Positions 6,188-12,369 of a stretch of DNA of 12,369 nucleotides are shown here, one piece after another. Numbering within the stretch: the first letter of the stretch is position 1; every line of letters begins with the position of its first letter. Source of the stretch: Chloroflexota bacterium (GTDB lineage Bacteria > Chloroflexota > Limnocylindria > Limnocylindrales > CSP1-4); contig JAICUV010000087.1 in assembly GCA_025935655.1 (NCBI GenBank), forward strand, positions 1-12,369. The letters run 5' to 3'. The position numbers and the translations under genes were made by a program. Below the pieces are notes generated by a model. It worked only from the letters and a program-made list of their open reading frames with translations. It was not told the DNA's origin and made no database searches.

Positions 6188-7311
6188 AGGCGAAGCGCAA
6201 GGTGCTCCCGGGCATCGCGCCGAAGCGGACGCCCACGGTGCGCACGATCCGGCCCGCGATCCGGCCGCGGCAGGCGTCGGTCGGCGCCCCGGCCACCGGG
6301 CCTGGCCGCCCTGTCGGCGCGACGCCCGAGGCGTCCACGGACGCCATCGGCGGGCGGCCGGTGGAGCTCGCGGTGGACCTGGGACGCGGCCTGGTCCTCG
6401 CGAACCCGCTGCTCGCGGCGTCGGGGTCGATGGGGTACGGGGTCGAGGTCGCGGACGCGGTGGACCTCGGGCGGCTCGGCGGGCTCGTGACGCGGGGGAC
6501 GACCCTGAAGCCGCGCGCCGGCCACGCGGCGCCCCGGACCGCGGACGTCCCGGCGGGCCTGCTGCTGGGGATCGGGCTCCAGAACCCCGGCATCGAGGCC
6601 GTCCTGGAGCGCTACGCGCCGACGTGGGCCCGCTGGTCGACGCCGGTGATCGTCAACCTGTGCGGCGAGAGCGCGGGCGACATCGCGGAGATGACACGCC
6701 GGCTGGAGGGCGTGCCCGGCATCGACGGCATCGAGCTCAACCTCTCGTGCGCGAACGGTGGCCGGGCCGCCTTCGGGCTCGACGATGGCGCGGCGGGCTC
6801 GCTCGTGACCGCCGTCCGCCGGGCGACGGAGCTGCCGATCATCGCGAAGCTCACCGCCGCCGCATCCGATGTCCGTGCGATCGCGAAGGCGGTCGAGGAC
6901 GCGGGCGCCGACGCGATCAGCGCGATCAACACGATGCCCGGGCTCGCCCTCGCCGCGGACCGCGGCGGACCCGCGATCGCGAGCGGCTACGGCGGGATCT
7001 GCGGCCCGGCGCTCAGGCCCCACGGGCTGCGCGTCGTGTGGGAGGTGGCCCAGGTCGTCGACATCCCGGTCATCGGCATCGGCGGGATCGCCGTCATCGA
7101 CGACGTGCTCGACTACCTCGCGGCGGGCGCGTCGGCCGTCGGCATCGGCGTCGCCGCGCTCGCGGACCCGATGCTGCCCGTGCGGCTCGCGGACGAGCTG
7201 GCGGACGCGTGCCGGGCGCGCGGTCTCGCGTCGGCCTCGGCGCTGGTGGGCACCGCCCTGCCCGCGAGGCCTGCGCCGCCGTCCACGCGCGGCGCGGAGT
7301 ACGGGCGATGA
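6184..7311 (+). CDS. pyrD: Dihydroorotate dehydrogenase, class 1B catalytic subunit (PyrD)
   Basis: Oxidises dihydroorotate to orotate with FMN and hands electrons to PyrK; cytoplasmic in known cases. From about residue 60 the sequence follows the TIM barrel of class 1B enzymes: LVLANPLLAASGSMGYG (70-86), GIGLQNPGIE (129-138), VIVNLCGES (155-163), IELNLSCAN with catalytic C189 (the family usually has SCPN, so Pro is replaced by Ala), AFGLDDGAAG, IIAKLTA with the FMN lysine K222, AISAINTMPGLA, GGICGPALRP (270-279) and VIGIGGIA (296-303). The first about 58 residues are a Lys/Arg/Pro-rich extension not found in typical PyrD. The ATG at 6184 overlaps the upstream stop (ATGA). An in-frame GTG at 6361 would give a normal-length 316-residue protein and cannot be excluded. 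Confidence 0.93.
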   Translation: MKAKRKVLPGIAPKRTPTVRTIRPAIRPRQASVGAPATGPGRPVGATPEASTDAIGGRPVELAVDLGRGLVLANPLLAASGSMGYGVEVADAVDLGRLGGLVTRGTTLKPRAGHAAPRTADVPAGLLLGIGLQNPGIEAVLERYAPTWARWSTPVIVNLCGESAGDIAEMTRRLEGVPGIDGIELNLSCANGGRAAFGLDDGAAGSLVTAVRRATELPIIAKLTAAASDVRAIAKAVEDAGADAISAINTMPGLALAADRGGPAIASGYGGICGPALRPHGLRVVWEVAQVVDIPVIGIGGIAVIDDVLDYLAAGASAVGIGVAALADPMLPVRLADELADACRARGLASASALVGTALPARPAPPSTRGAEYGR

Positions 7312-7574
7312 GCCCACTCCTCGTCGGCTGGCTGTTCCTGATCAACCTCGTCACGGCCGCGGCCTACGCCTACGACAAGCTGGCCGCGCCCCGCGGACAG
7401 CGGCGCATCCGCGAGCGAACGCTGTGGCTCCTGTGCCTGGCCGGCGGCGTCGTCGGGGCGTGGGCCGTGTTCTTCGGAATGCGCCACAAGACGCGCAAGC
7501 AGTCGTTCTGGATCGTCCAGTCGATCGCGACCGTGGCCTGGCTCGCGATCATCGTGGCCCTGCTCGCGGGCTGA
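7308..7574 (+). CDS. DUF1294 family small membrane protein
   Basis: 88 residues from ATG 7308, overlapping the pyrD stop (ATGA). The family signature is complete: an N-terminal membrane segment (LLVGWLFLINLVTAAAYAYDKLAA), the basic loop GQRRIRERTLWLL, the glycine-rich second segment (AGGVVGAWAVFFGM), RHKTRKQSF, and a C-terminal membrane helix (about 68-87). DUF1294 proteins are small inner-membrane proteins of unknown function, sometimes fused to a cold-shock domain; that domain is absent here. It is the last gene of the overlapping pyrK–pyrD set, followed by a 50-bp gap containing the next gene's promoter. A link to pyrimidine metabolism rests on position only. Confidence 0.92.
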   Translation: MSPLLVGWLFLINLVTAAAYAYDKLAAPRGQRRIRERTLWLLCLAGGVVGAWAVFFGMRHKTRKQSFWIVQSIATVAWLAIIVALLAG

Positions 7575-7611
7575 CCCGATCGCCCGGTCGTCATCCCCTG
7601 GGCCCCGGCCC

Positions 7612-7617
7612 TAGACT
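7612..7617 (+). promoter_or_regulatory. Putative -10 box (TAGACT) of a leaderless promoter for the aminotransferase
   Basis: TAGACT ends 7 nt before ATG 7625, and no Shine-Dalgarno is present in the interval. The -35 is poor. The 50-bp gap after DUF1294 is just enough for a promoter, so the aminotransferase is probably transcribed separately. Confidence 0.55.
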
Positions 7618-7624
7618 CGGGCGC

Positions 7625-8995
7625 ATGACCTCCTTCCAGTCCGGCGTGGATCGCGATCGCGTCCGGGAGCTCAAGAACGCCGAGGACGCGCGGTTCGCGG
7701 CCGCGCACTCGAAGAGCGCCGCCCTCATCGAGCGCGCCCGGGCCGTCATGCCCAACGGCGTGCCGATGGCGTGGCAGGTGGGCTCCTACCACCACCTCCC
7801 GATGTGGATCGCGGAGGGCAGGGGGACCCGCCTGACCGACGTCGACGGCAACACGTACGTCGACTTCAACATCGCCGACCTGTCGATGTTCTGCGGGTAT
7901 GCGCCGGAGCCGCTCGTCCGTGCGGTCAGCGAGCAGATGGCGCGCGGCAACCAGTTCCTGCTGCCGACGGAGGACGCGATCGTCGTGTCCGATGAGCTCG
8001 GCAGGCGGTGGGGCGTGCCGAAGTGGCAGTACACGAGCTCGGCGACGCACGCGAACACCGAGGCGATCCGGGTCGCCCGGGTGGCGACCGGGCGCGAGAA
8101 GGTCCTCATGTTCGAGGGCAAGTACCACGGACACCTGGACGAGGCGCTCGTGGAGCTCGATGCCGACGGGCGGGTGGTCACCGAGGAGCGGGGCGTGCCC
8201 GCGGACACGGTGGGCGGGACGGTCCTGGTGCCGTTCAACGACGTCTCCGCCCTGGAGCGGGCGCTCGAGCGGCGCGACATCGCGCTCGTGCTCACCGAGC
8301 CCGCGATCACGAACAACATCGGCCTGCTCCTGCCCGACGAGGGGTTCCATGCCGCACTCCGGCGCCTCACCAGCGAGACGGGCACGCTGCTCGCATACGA
8401 CGAGACGCACACGCACGTCGTGGGCGCCGGCGGGCTCGTGCGCCAGTGGGCTCTGGAGCCCGACCTCGTCGTCACCGGCAAGTCCATCGCGGGCGGGCTG
8501 CCGTTCGGCGCGTGGGGCATGACCGACGAGATCGCGGAGATCCTCGTCCAGCGCAAGGGCCCGGACGGGGAGCGCGCCAACCTCGTTGCCACGGGCGGCA
8601 CGATCTTCGGCAACGCCCTGTCGATGGCGGCGGCCCGCGCGGCGCTGCTCGAGATCCTCACGCCCGAGGCGTACGCGCACACGCAGCGCCTGGGGGCGCG
8701 GCTCGCCGGCGGGATGCGTGCGAGCGTCGAGGCGCACGGGCTGCCGTGGCACGTCCCGCACCTGGGGCCCCGTGCGGGCTACACGTTCCAGCCGGCCCCG
8801 ATCCACACGGGCGCCGAGGGCTTCGCCGCGGCCGACGAGCTGCTGACGCGCCTGATCCGGGTGTGGCTGGCGAACCGCGGCGTGTGGGAGGCGATCGTCG
8901 GCGCGGGCCCGGTGTGCGGCGTGCCCTGCTCGGACGCGGACGTGGACGCGTACCTCGAAGGCTGGGACTCGCTTCTGGACGCACTCACGGCGTAA
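7625..8995 (+). CDS. Class III PLP aminotransferase, glutamate-1-semialdehyde aminomutase-like
   Basis: 456 residues from ATG 7625. Class III features: ARAVMPNGVP (38-47) and LTDVDGNTYVDFNIADLSMFCGYAPEPLV (70-98) as in glutamate-1-semialdehyde aminomutase relatives, TSSATHANTEAIRVARVATGREKVLMFEGKYHGH (137-170), LLAYDETHTH (255-264) with D259 binding the PLP ring nitrogen, and VVTGKSIAGGLPFGAWG with K286 as the Schiff-base lysine. TGGTIFGNALSMAAA (323-337) is the phosphate-binding region from the partner subunit. Most class III enzymes have DEV after the ring-binding Asp; here it is DET followed by His-Thr-His. There is no haem gene other than ctaA–ctaB nearby and no other pathway partner, so a HemL role is not supported, and a substrate cannot be named. 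It is flanked by leaderless-type promoters on both sides and is probably monocistronic. Confidence 0.88.
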   Translation: MTSFQSGVDRDRVRELKNAEDARFAAAHSKSAALIERARAVMPNGVPMAWQVGSYHHLPMWIAEGRGTRLTDVDGNTYVDFNIADLSMFCGYAPEPLVRAVSEQMARGNQFLLPTEDAIVVSDELGRRWGVPKWQYTSSATHANTEAIRVARVATGREKVLMFEGKYHGHLDEALVELDADGRVVTEERGVPADTVGGTVLVPFNDVSALERALERRDIALVLTEPAITNNIGLLLPDEGFHAALRRLTSETGTLLAYDETHTHVVGAGGLVRQWALEPDLVVTGKSIAGGLPFGAWGMTDEIAEILVQRKGPDGERANLVATGGTIFGNALSMAAARAALLEILTPEAYAHTQRLGARLAGGMRASVEAHGLPWHVPHLGPRAGYTFQPAPIHTGAEGFAAADELLTRLIRVWLANRGVWEAIVGAGPVCGVPCSDADVDAYLEGWDSLLDALTA

Positions 8996-9034
8996 GCATC
9001 TAGGGCCCGATCCTCGTCCGGACGCCGCCCGACC

Positions 9035-9040
9035 TAGAAT
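9035..9040 (+). promoter_or_regulatory. Putative -10 box (TAGAAT) of a leaderless promoter for pyrE
   Basis: TAGAAT, a near-consensus -10, ends 8 nt before ATG 9049 with no Shine-Dalgarno between. It lies in the 53-bp gap after the aminotransferase stop. No good -35 is visible. Confidence 0.6.
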
Positions 9041-9048
9041 CACCGGCG

Positions 9049-9726
9049 ATGACCACCCTCCGACGATCCATCGACGATGCGGCGCGCCGCGTCATCGCCC
9101 AGCGCACCGAGGCCCTGTTCCGGAGCAGCGGCGCGCTCCGTGACGGCCACTTCGTCCTCAAGAGCGGCCGCCACAGCGAGGCGTACCTCGAGAAGTTCCA
9201 GGTCCTCCAGGATCCCGAGGCGACGAGCGAGCTGTGCTCGTTCTGGGTCGGCACGCACGTGCGCAAGGACGGCACCGCGGACGTGGACCTCGTCGCCGGC
9301 CCGACCACCGGGGGCGTGATCCTCGCGTTCGAGACGGGCCGCCAGCTGGGCACAAGGGCGATCTTCGCGGAGGAGGTGGCCGGCGACGACGGCCCGCGAC
9401 GCGAGTTCCGCCGCGGGTTCGAGATCCGCCCCGGCGAGAAGGTCATCCTCGTGGACGACATCCTGACCACCGGTGGCTCGCTGCTGGCGATGATCCCAGC
9501 CGTGGAGGCGCTGGGGGGCGAGATCGTGGAGTGCCTCGTGCTCGTGGACCGGAGCGGCGGGCTCCAGACGCTGACGAGCCCGACGACCGGCCGCGTCTAC
9601 CCGCTGCGGGCGCTCTGGGCGCTCGACCTCCCGACCTACGAGGCCGGCGTCGACTGCCCGCGCTGCGCCGCCGGCGAGCCCGCCGTCAAGCCCGGCAGCA
9701 GCGGCACGGGCCTGGCGCCGGCGTGA
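9049..9726 (+). CDS. pyrE: Orotate phosphoribosyltransferase
   Basis: 225 residues from ATG 9049. The sequence GHFVLKSGRHSEAYLEKFQVLQDPE (33-57) matches the N-terminal substrate region of PyrE, of the type also found in thermophile and actinobacterial enzymes. VDLVAGPTTGGVILAFETGRQLGTRAIFAEE (79-109) is the central flexible part, RRGFEIRPGEKV precedes the PRPP-binding motif VILVDDILTTGGS (132-144), and LVDRSGG follows. The C-terminus has CPRCAAGEPAVKPGS (169-onwards, near the end), the usual tail of this subtype. PyrE joins orotate, the product of PyrD, with PRPP to form OMP in the cytoplasm. The gene lies 1.7 kb downstream of pyrD, separated from it by DUF1294 and the aminotransferase. Its stop codon overlaps the start of a lipoprotein gene (GTGA). 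Confidence 0.93.
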   Translation: MTTLRRSIDDAARRVIAQRTEALFRSSGALRDGHFVLKSGRHSEAYLEKFQVLQDPEATSELCSFWVGTHVRKDGTADVDLVAGPTTGGVILAFETGRQLGTRAIFAEEVAGDDGPRREFRRGFEIRPGEKVILVDDILTTGGSLLAMIPAVEALGGEIVECLVLVDRSGGLQTLTSPTTGRVYPLRALWALDLPTYEAGVDCPRCAAGEPAVKPGSSGTGLAPA

Positions 9727-10073
9727 TCCGCGCCGCCCTGCTCGTCGTCGTGGCGATGCTCGCCGTGGCGTGCGGCGGCCCGGCGTCGACCGCCCCGAGT
9801 GGGCCGACCCCTGCGCCTGGATCGCTCGTCTCGCCGGTCGAGGGCGTCCCCGTCCACATCGACGCCGAGGGCTTCACCAAGGTCACCGGGTTCACCGTGC
9901 GCGAGGACGACGGCACGCTCGCCACCTTCGCGATGGGCACCCTGGAGAACGGCGACCAGTTCCCGCCCAACCACCTGTCGGAGCACCTGGCGGGCGGCAC
10001 ACGGATCCGCGTCTTCTTCCGCGACGAGAACGGCACCCCGACGGCCTACCGGATCGAGGACGTCCTCCCCTAG
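9723..10073 (+). CDS. Small lipoprotein of unknown function
   Basis: 116 residues from GTG 9723, which overlaps the pyrE stop by 4 nt. The N-terminus is a lipoprotein signal: a short basic start (IR), a hydrophobic stretch (AALLVVVAMLAVA) and C17 in the LAVAC lipobox, followed by a Ser/Thr/Pro-rich spacer (about 19-40). The mature domain (about 45-116) looks all-beta: VPVHIDAEGFTKVTGFTV, TLATFAMGTLENG, TRIRVFFRDENGTPTAYRIEDV, in the style of small OB-like or carbohydrate-binding-like folds. No cysteine or catalytic residue stands out. It is anchored outside the cytoplasmic membrane if exported. The overlap with pyrE implies coupled translation, but no functional link to pyrimidine synthesis can be read. 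It converges with the lipoprotein gene on the minus strand, 10 bp away. Confidence 0.85.
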   Translation: MIRAALLVVVAMLAVACGGPASTAPSGPTPAPGSLVSPVEGVPVHIDAEGFTKVTGFTVREDDGTLATFAMGTLENGDQFPPNHLSEHLAGGTRIRVFFRDENGTPTAYRIEDVLP

Positions 10074-10083
10074 GTCAGGGAGG
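10064..10083. terminator. Inverted repeat between convergent genes, possible bidirectional terminator
   Basis: CCTCCC (10064-10069) pairs with GGGAGG (10078-10083) across an 8-nt loop that contains the plus-strand stop codon. It lies between two convergent genes, but has a short stem and no U-tract on either side, so it is weak. Confidence 0.3.
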
Positions 10084-11031
10084 TCACGACTTCGCGATCT
10101 CGGCGACCGCCGCCTTCAGCTCGTCCTCGCCCACGACGCCCTCGAACGACCCGCGGACGACGCCCGTCGCGTCCACGGTGAACACCCACGGCTCGGTGAG
10201 GATCCCCCACGTGTTCACGGCGTCGACCGGCTGGAGCTGGTTGTTCGCGTCGAGGACCGGCTGCAGGCGCCCGTCGGTGAACGTGAGCTGGTAGGGCTCG
10301 ACGTTGATGAACTTCACATTGTCCGGGGAGTCGGCCGCGACGGCCTTGATCCGGTCGAGCGTCGGGCCGCACTGCGCGCTCTGGCAGAAGGCCGGCGTCG
10401 CGAACACGAGCACGAATGGCTCCTTCGCCGCCAGCGCCTCCTTGACCGTCTGCTCGTAGAACGTCGGGTCCGGCTTGGGGTCCGTCGACACGTGGTCAAC
10501 GCTCCCGGCCGACGCGATGGTCGGGTTGTCCGTCGCCGGGGCCGGGGACCCGATCGCGATCGTCGGCGAGGACTCGGCGACCTGGAACCCCACCCCGATC
10601 GCCTCCTGCGGCTTCCCCGGTGCCTCCGTGATGAACACGGCCTTCCAGTCGCCCGGGGCCCCGAGCTCCACGTTCGCCACGTAGTCGCCGCGGCTGCCCT
10701 CGATGGCCCACACGAACGTCGCCTCGGTGGCGGGGCCCGGCTGCGTCTCGCCGGGGGCGATGAACGCGACCGACGCCTTGCGGTCCGGCGAGGCCGCCGG
10801 CAGGTTGGTCTTCGGGTCCAGGAACGAGAACACGAAGCGGTTCTTCCCGGGGACCTGGCGCGAGCTCACGATCACCGGGATGACCGATGCCTGCTGGCCC
10901 GAATCCGAGGCCGCCGGACCGGAGGCGGTGGGCGCCGACGTCGTGGGCGAGGAGGGGCTCGCGGCGCCGCCGCACGCGGCGACGAGGACCGGAACGGACA
11001 CGACGAGGGGGAGGAGCCGATGACGGATCAT
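10084..11031 (-). CDS. Thioredoxin-fold lipoprotein with a C-x4-C motif
   Basis: 315 residues from ATG 11031. The N-terminus is a lipoprotein signal (MIRHRLLPLVVSVPVLVAAC, C20), then a Ser/Thr/Ala-rich spacer (about 23-47), a beta-rich domain (about 49-155, immunoglobulin-like in character) and, after a linker, a thioredoxin-like domain (about 186-313). The latter has EPFVLVFATPAFCQSAQCGPTL with C216 and C221, IKFINVEPY-like strands and a cis-proline candidate at P281 (LTEPWVF). Thioredoxins usually have C-x2-C and Sco proteins C-x3-C; C-x4-C is seen in certain lipid-anchored relatives. It probably acts outside the membrane in thiol or metal chemistry. It diverges from ctaA–ctaB, which would suit oxidase assembly, but that is inference. 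No Shine-Dalgarno is seen; TACCCT lies 7 nt upstream. Confidence 0.85.
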   Translation of the reverse strand: MIRHRLLPLVVSVPVLVAACGGAASPSSPTTSAPTASGPAASDSGQQASVIPVIVSSRQVPGKNRFVFSFLDPKTNLPAASPDRKASVAFIAPGETQPGPATEATFVWAIEGSRGDYVANVELGAPGDWKAVFITEAPGKPQEAIGVGFQVAESSPTIAIGSPAPATDNPTIASAGSVDHVSTDPKPDPTFYEQTVKEALAAKEPFVLVFATPAFCQSAQCGPTLDRIKAVAADSPDNVKFINVEPYQLTFTDGRLQPVLDANNQLQPVDAVNTWGILTEPWVFTVDATGVVRGSFEGVVGEDELKAAVAEIAKS

Positions 11032-11038
11032 GGCGCTG

Positions 11039-11044
11039 AGGGTA
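11039..11044 (-). promoter_or_regulatory. Putative -10 box (TACCCT) of a leaderless promoter for the thioredoxin-like lipoprotein
   Basis: On the minus strand TACCCT (TANNNT) lies 7 nt before the ATG at 11031, in a GC-rich divergent region. It matches the arrangement at 1505, 2888, 7625 and 9049. Confidence 0.4.
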
Positions 11045-11082
11045 GCGGGGGACGTCCGAGTCCGCCGCGAGGGGCTCCCGCG

Positions 11083-11088
11083 TAGAAT
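11083..11088 (+). promoter_or_regulatory. Putative -10 box (TAGAAT) upstream of the ctaA–ctaB fusion
   Basis: TAGAAT at 11083-11088 is the same hexamer as at pyrE, but no start codon lies 6-8 nt downstream, so this transcript would have a leader of roughly 70 nt. GAGG at 11105-11108 lies before an in-frame GTG at 11118; another GTG at 11169 fits family alignment. Confidence 0.4.
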
Positions 11089-11168
11089 GGACGCCGCCTG
11101 CTCCCGAGGTCACCCGGGTGCCGTGCCGCCCCGCCGTCAGCCCCCGCCCGAGGACGATCGCACCACCC

Positions 11169-12369
11169 GTGACCCGCTTCCAGAAGCTGTCGCTCGCCAC
11201 CGTCATCGCGACGATCCTGCTCGTGACCGTCGGCGTCGTCGTGCGTGCCACCGACTCCGGCATGGGCTGCCCGGACTGGCCGCTGTGCCACGGCCAGCTC
11301 ATCCCGCCGCTGGACGACTACAAGGCGTGGCTGGAGTGGATCCACCGCGCGATCGCCGCGGTCATCGGGTTCATGATCCTGGGCGTCGCCTTCCTCGCCT
11401 GGAAGGACCACCGCCACCAGCGCTCGATCCTCCTCCCGTCGATCGCCGCGGTGCTGCTCGTCGGGTTCCAGGCCTGGCTCGGCCGGGAGACCGTCAGGCT
11501 CAACAACTCCGGCGAGTCCGTCACGGCCCACCTCGCCGCGGCGATGGCGCTCCTGGGCCTGCTCACGTACGTCACCGTCCGCGCCTTCTACCCGGCGAAG
11601 ATCGAGGGCCGCGGCGCGAGCCAGCGGTTCACGCTCCTCGCCGCGTTCTCGGCCGTGGCCACGTACGCGCTGCTGCTGTTCGGGTCGCACGTGACCGCCC
11701 AGAACGCGGCGCTCGTGTTCCCGGACTGGCCGCTGATGAACGGCACGATCCTCCCGATCAACGGCGATCTCGACCCGCAGGTGCGGACGCTGTACGAGGC
11801 GCACGTCCTCCACCGGTACGTCGCCGTCGTCGTGGGACTCATCACGTGGGTGACGGCCTTCGCCGCGTGGCGGACCCAGCGGCGCCATCCGACGATCGTG
11901 AAGCTCGCCGTCGCCGTGGCCGTGCTGTACCCGTTCCAGGCGCTCATCGGCGGGCTCCAGGTCCTCACCCGGCTCGACGAGTGGACCCAGACGCTCCACC
12001 TGGCGCTGGGGGCGGTCATCTGGGGCCTCGCGGCGGCGCTGGCCGTGACCGCGTACTACGAGGCCCGGGTGACGCGCGTCGCCGTGGAGGGGGTCGAGGG
12101 CCTGGGCGGTGCCCCCGGCGGCGACGGCACGGAGACGACCCCCACGACCCGCAGCGACACCGTCCGCGCGTACATCGCGCTCACCAAGCCGCGGATCATC
12201 GAGCTGCTGCTCATCACCACGATCCCCGCGATGGTCCTCGCGACCCGCGACATCCCGGCGATGAGCACCGCCGAGTGGTTCCGCATCGCGTTCTGGACCC
12301 TCCTGTGCGGGTCGCTCGCGGCGGGCTCGGCCAACGCGATCAACCAGTACCTCGACCGCGACATCGACA
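11169..12369 (+). CDS. ctaA-ctaB: CtaA–CtaB fusion: haem A synthase fused to protohaem IX farnesyltransferase, C-terminus cut by window edge
   Basis: 400 codons are visible from GTG 11169 with no stop. The CtaA part (1-295) has multiple membrane segments, RATDSGMGCPDWPLCHG with C34 and C40, E56 and H59 in LEWIHR, and H121, H215 and H277, at almost the same numbering as the haem ligands of Bacillus CtaA (H60, H123, H216, H278; E57). A Gly/Glu/Thr-rich linker (about 297-330) leads to the CtaB part: ALTKPRIIELLLITTIP (337-353) and NQYLDRDID with N392, D396 and D400, the Asp-rich prenyl-diphosphate motif. CtaB makes haem O by farnesylating haem B; CtaA oxidises it to haem A for aa3-type oxidase. 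An in-frame GTG at 11118 is an alternative start with a better ribosome site. The rest of CtaB lies beyond the window. Confidence 0.95.
   Translation, partial: MTRFQKLSLATVIATILLVTVGVVVRATDSGMGCPDWPLCHGQLIPPLDDYKAWLEWIHRAIAAVIGFMILGVAFLAWKDHRHQRSILLPSIAAVLLVGFQAWLGRETVRLNNSGESVTAHLAAAMALLGLLTYVTVRAFYPAKIEGRGASQRFTLLAAFSAVATYALLLFGSHVTAQNAALVFPDWPLMNGTILPINGDLDPQVRTLYEAHVLHRYVAVVVGLITWVTAFAAWRTQRRHPTIVKLAVAVAVLYPFQALIGGLQVLTRLDEWTQTLHLALGAVIWGLAAALAVTAYYEARVTRVAVEGVEGLGGAPGGDGTETTPTTRSDTVRAYIALTKPRIIELLLITTIPAMVLATRDIPAMSTAEWFRIAFWTLLCGSLAAGSANAINQYLDRDID

Noticed and set aside
5788..7317. 509-codon minus-strand frame opposite pyrD and DUF998
   Set aside because: pyrD shows a full set of active-site motifs on the other strand; the antisense translation is Arg/Asp-rich low-complexity.
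7653..7660. GCGATCGC (HIP1-like octamer)
   Set aside because: A single palindromic octamer in a high-GC coding sequence is expected by chance.
7370..9043. 557-codon minus-strand frame opposite the aminotransferase
   Set aside because: Antisense shadow of a gene with all class III motifs.
10064..10083. Strong intrinsic terminator between the convergent lipoprotein genes
   Set aside because: The stem is only 6 bp and no U-tract follows on either strand, so it is listed only as a weak candidate.

Overview
The window is a GC-rich (about 70% or more), densely coded bacterial chromosomal segment with G/C at nearly all third codon positions. It has no phage genes, insertion sequences, CRISPR, rRNA or tRNA that I can see. 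The fused CtaA–CtaB haem A/haem O biosynthesis gene, the PyrK/PyrD/PyrE set, the alanine/proline-rich lipoproteins and TANNNT –10 boxes sitting 6–8 nt before start codons suggest an aerobic, high-GC member of Chloroflexota (for example a Limnocylindria-like lineage) or a deep actinobacterial relative. That placement is an inference from gene content, not from a marker gene.

Layout. (1) 1–2580, minus strand: a peptidase E-like (S51) hydrolase, a 98-residue orphan protein and a PLP-dependent group II amino-acid decarboxylase that runs off the left edge. (2) 2581–2887: a divergent intergenic region of about 300 bp with two tandem 29-nt hairpin units exactly 40 bp apart. They share the loop GTGGGGTGG, and their stems differ by compensatory changes. 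This is the most unusual non-coding signal in the window. (3) 2888–7574, plus strand: a small two-TM protein, a small dimeric alpha/beta-barrel-like protein, an acidic protein with an internal domain duplication, then a tightly overlapped set pyrK – DUF998 membrane protein – pyrD (class 1B) – DUF1294 membrane protein. (4) 7625–8995: a stand-alone class III aminotransferase of the glutamate-1-semialdehyde aminomutase type. (5) 9049–10073: pyrE overlapping a small lipoprotein gene. (6) 10084–11031, minus: a thioredoxin-fold lipoprotein with a C-x4-C motif. (7) 11169 to the right edge: ctaA–ctaB fusion, cut by the window end.

How they fit together. PyrD plus PyrK oxidise dihydroorotate to orotate, and PyrE converts orotate to OMP, so two consecutive pyrimidine steps are encoded within 5 kb. 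PyrK keeps its 2Fe-2S cysteines but has an altered glycine-rich NAD segment and a basic insertion. PyrD carries an unusual basic N-terminal extension, and a membrane protein gene is overlapped between them; together this raises the untested possibility of a membrane-associated dihydroorotate dehydrogenase. The CtaA–CtaB fusion makes haem O/A for a terminal oxidase, and the divergent thioredoxin-like lipoprotein may serve extracytoplasmic redox or metal handling for the same purpose. Five genes on both strands appear to start at or next to their transcription start (leaderless), while others use Shine–Dalgarno sequences.
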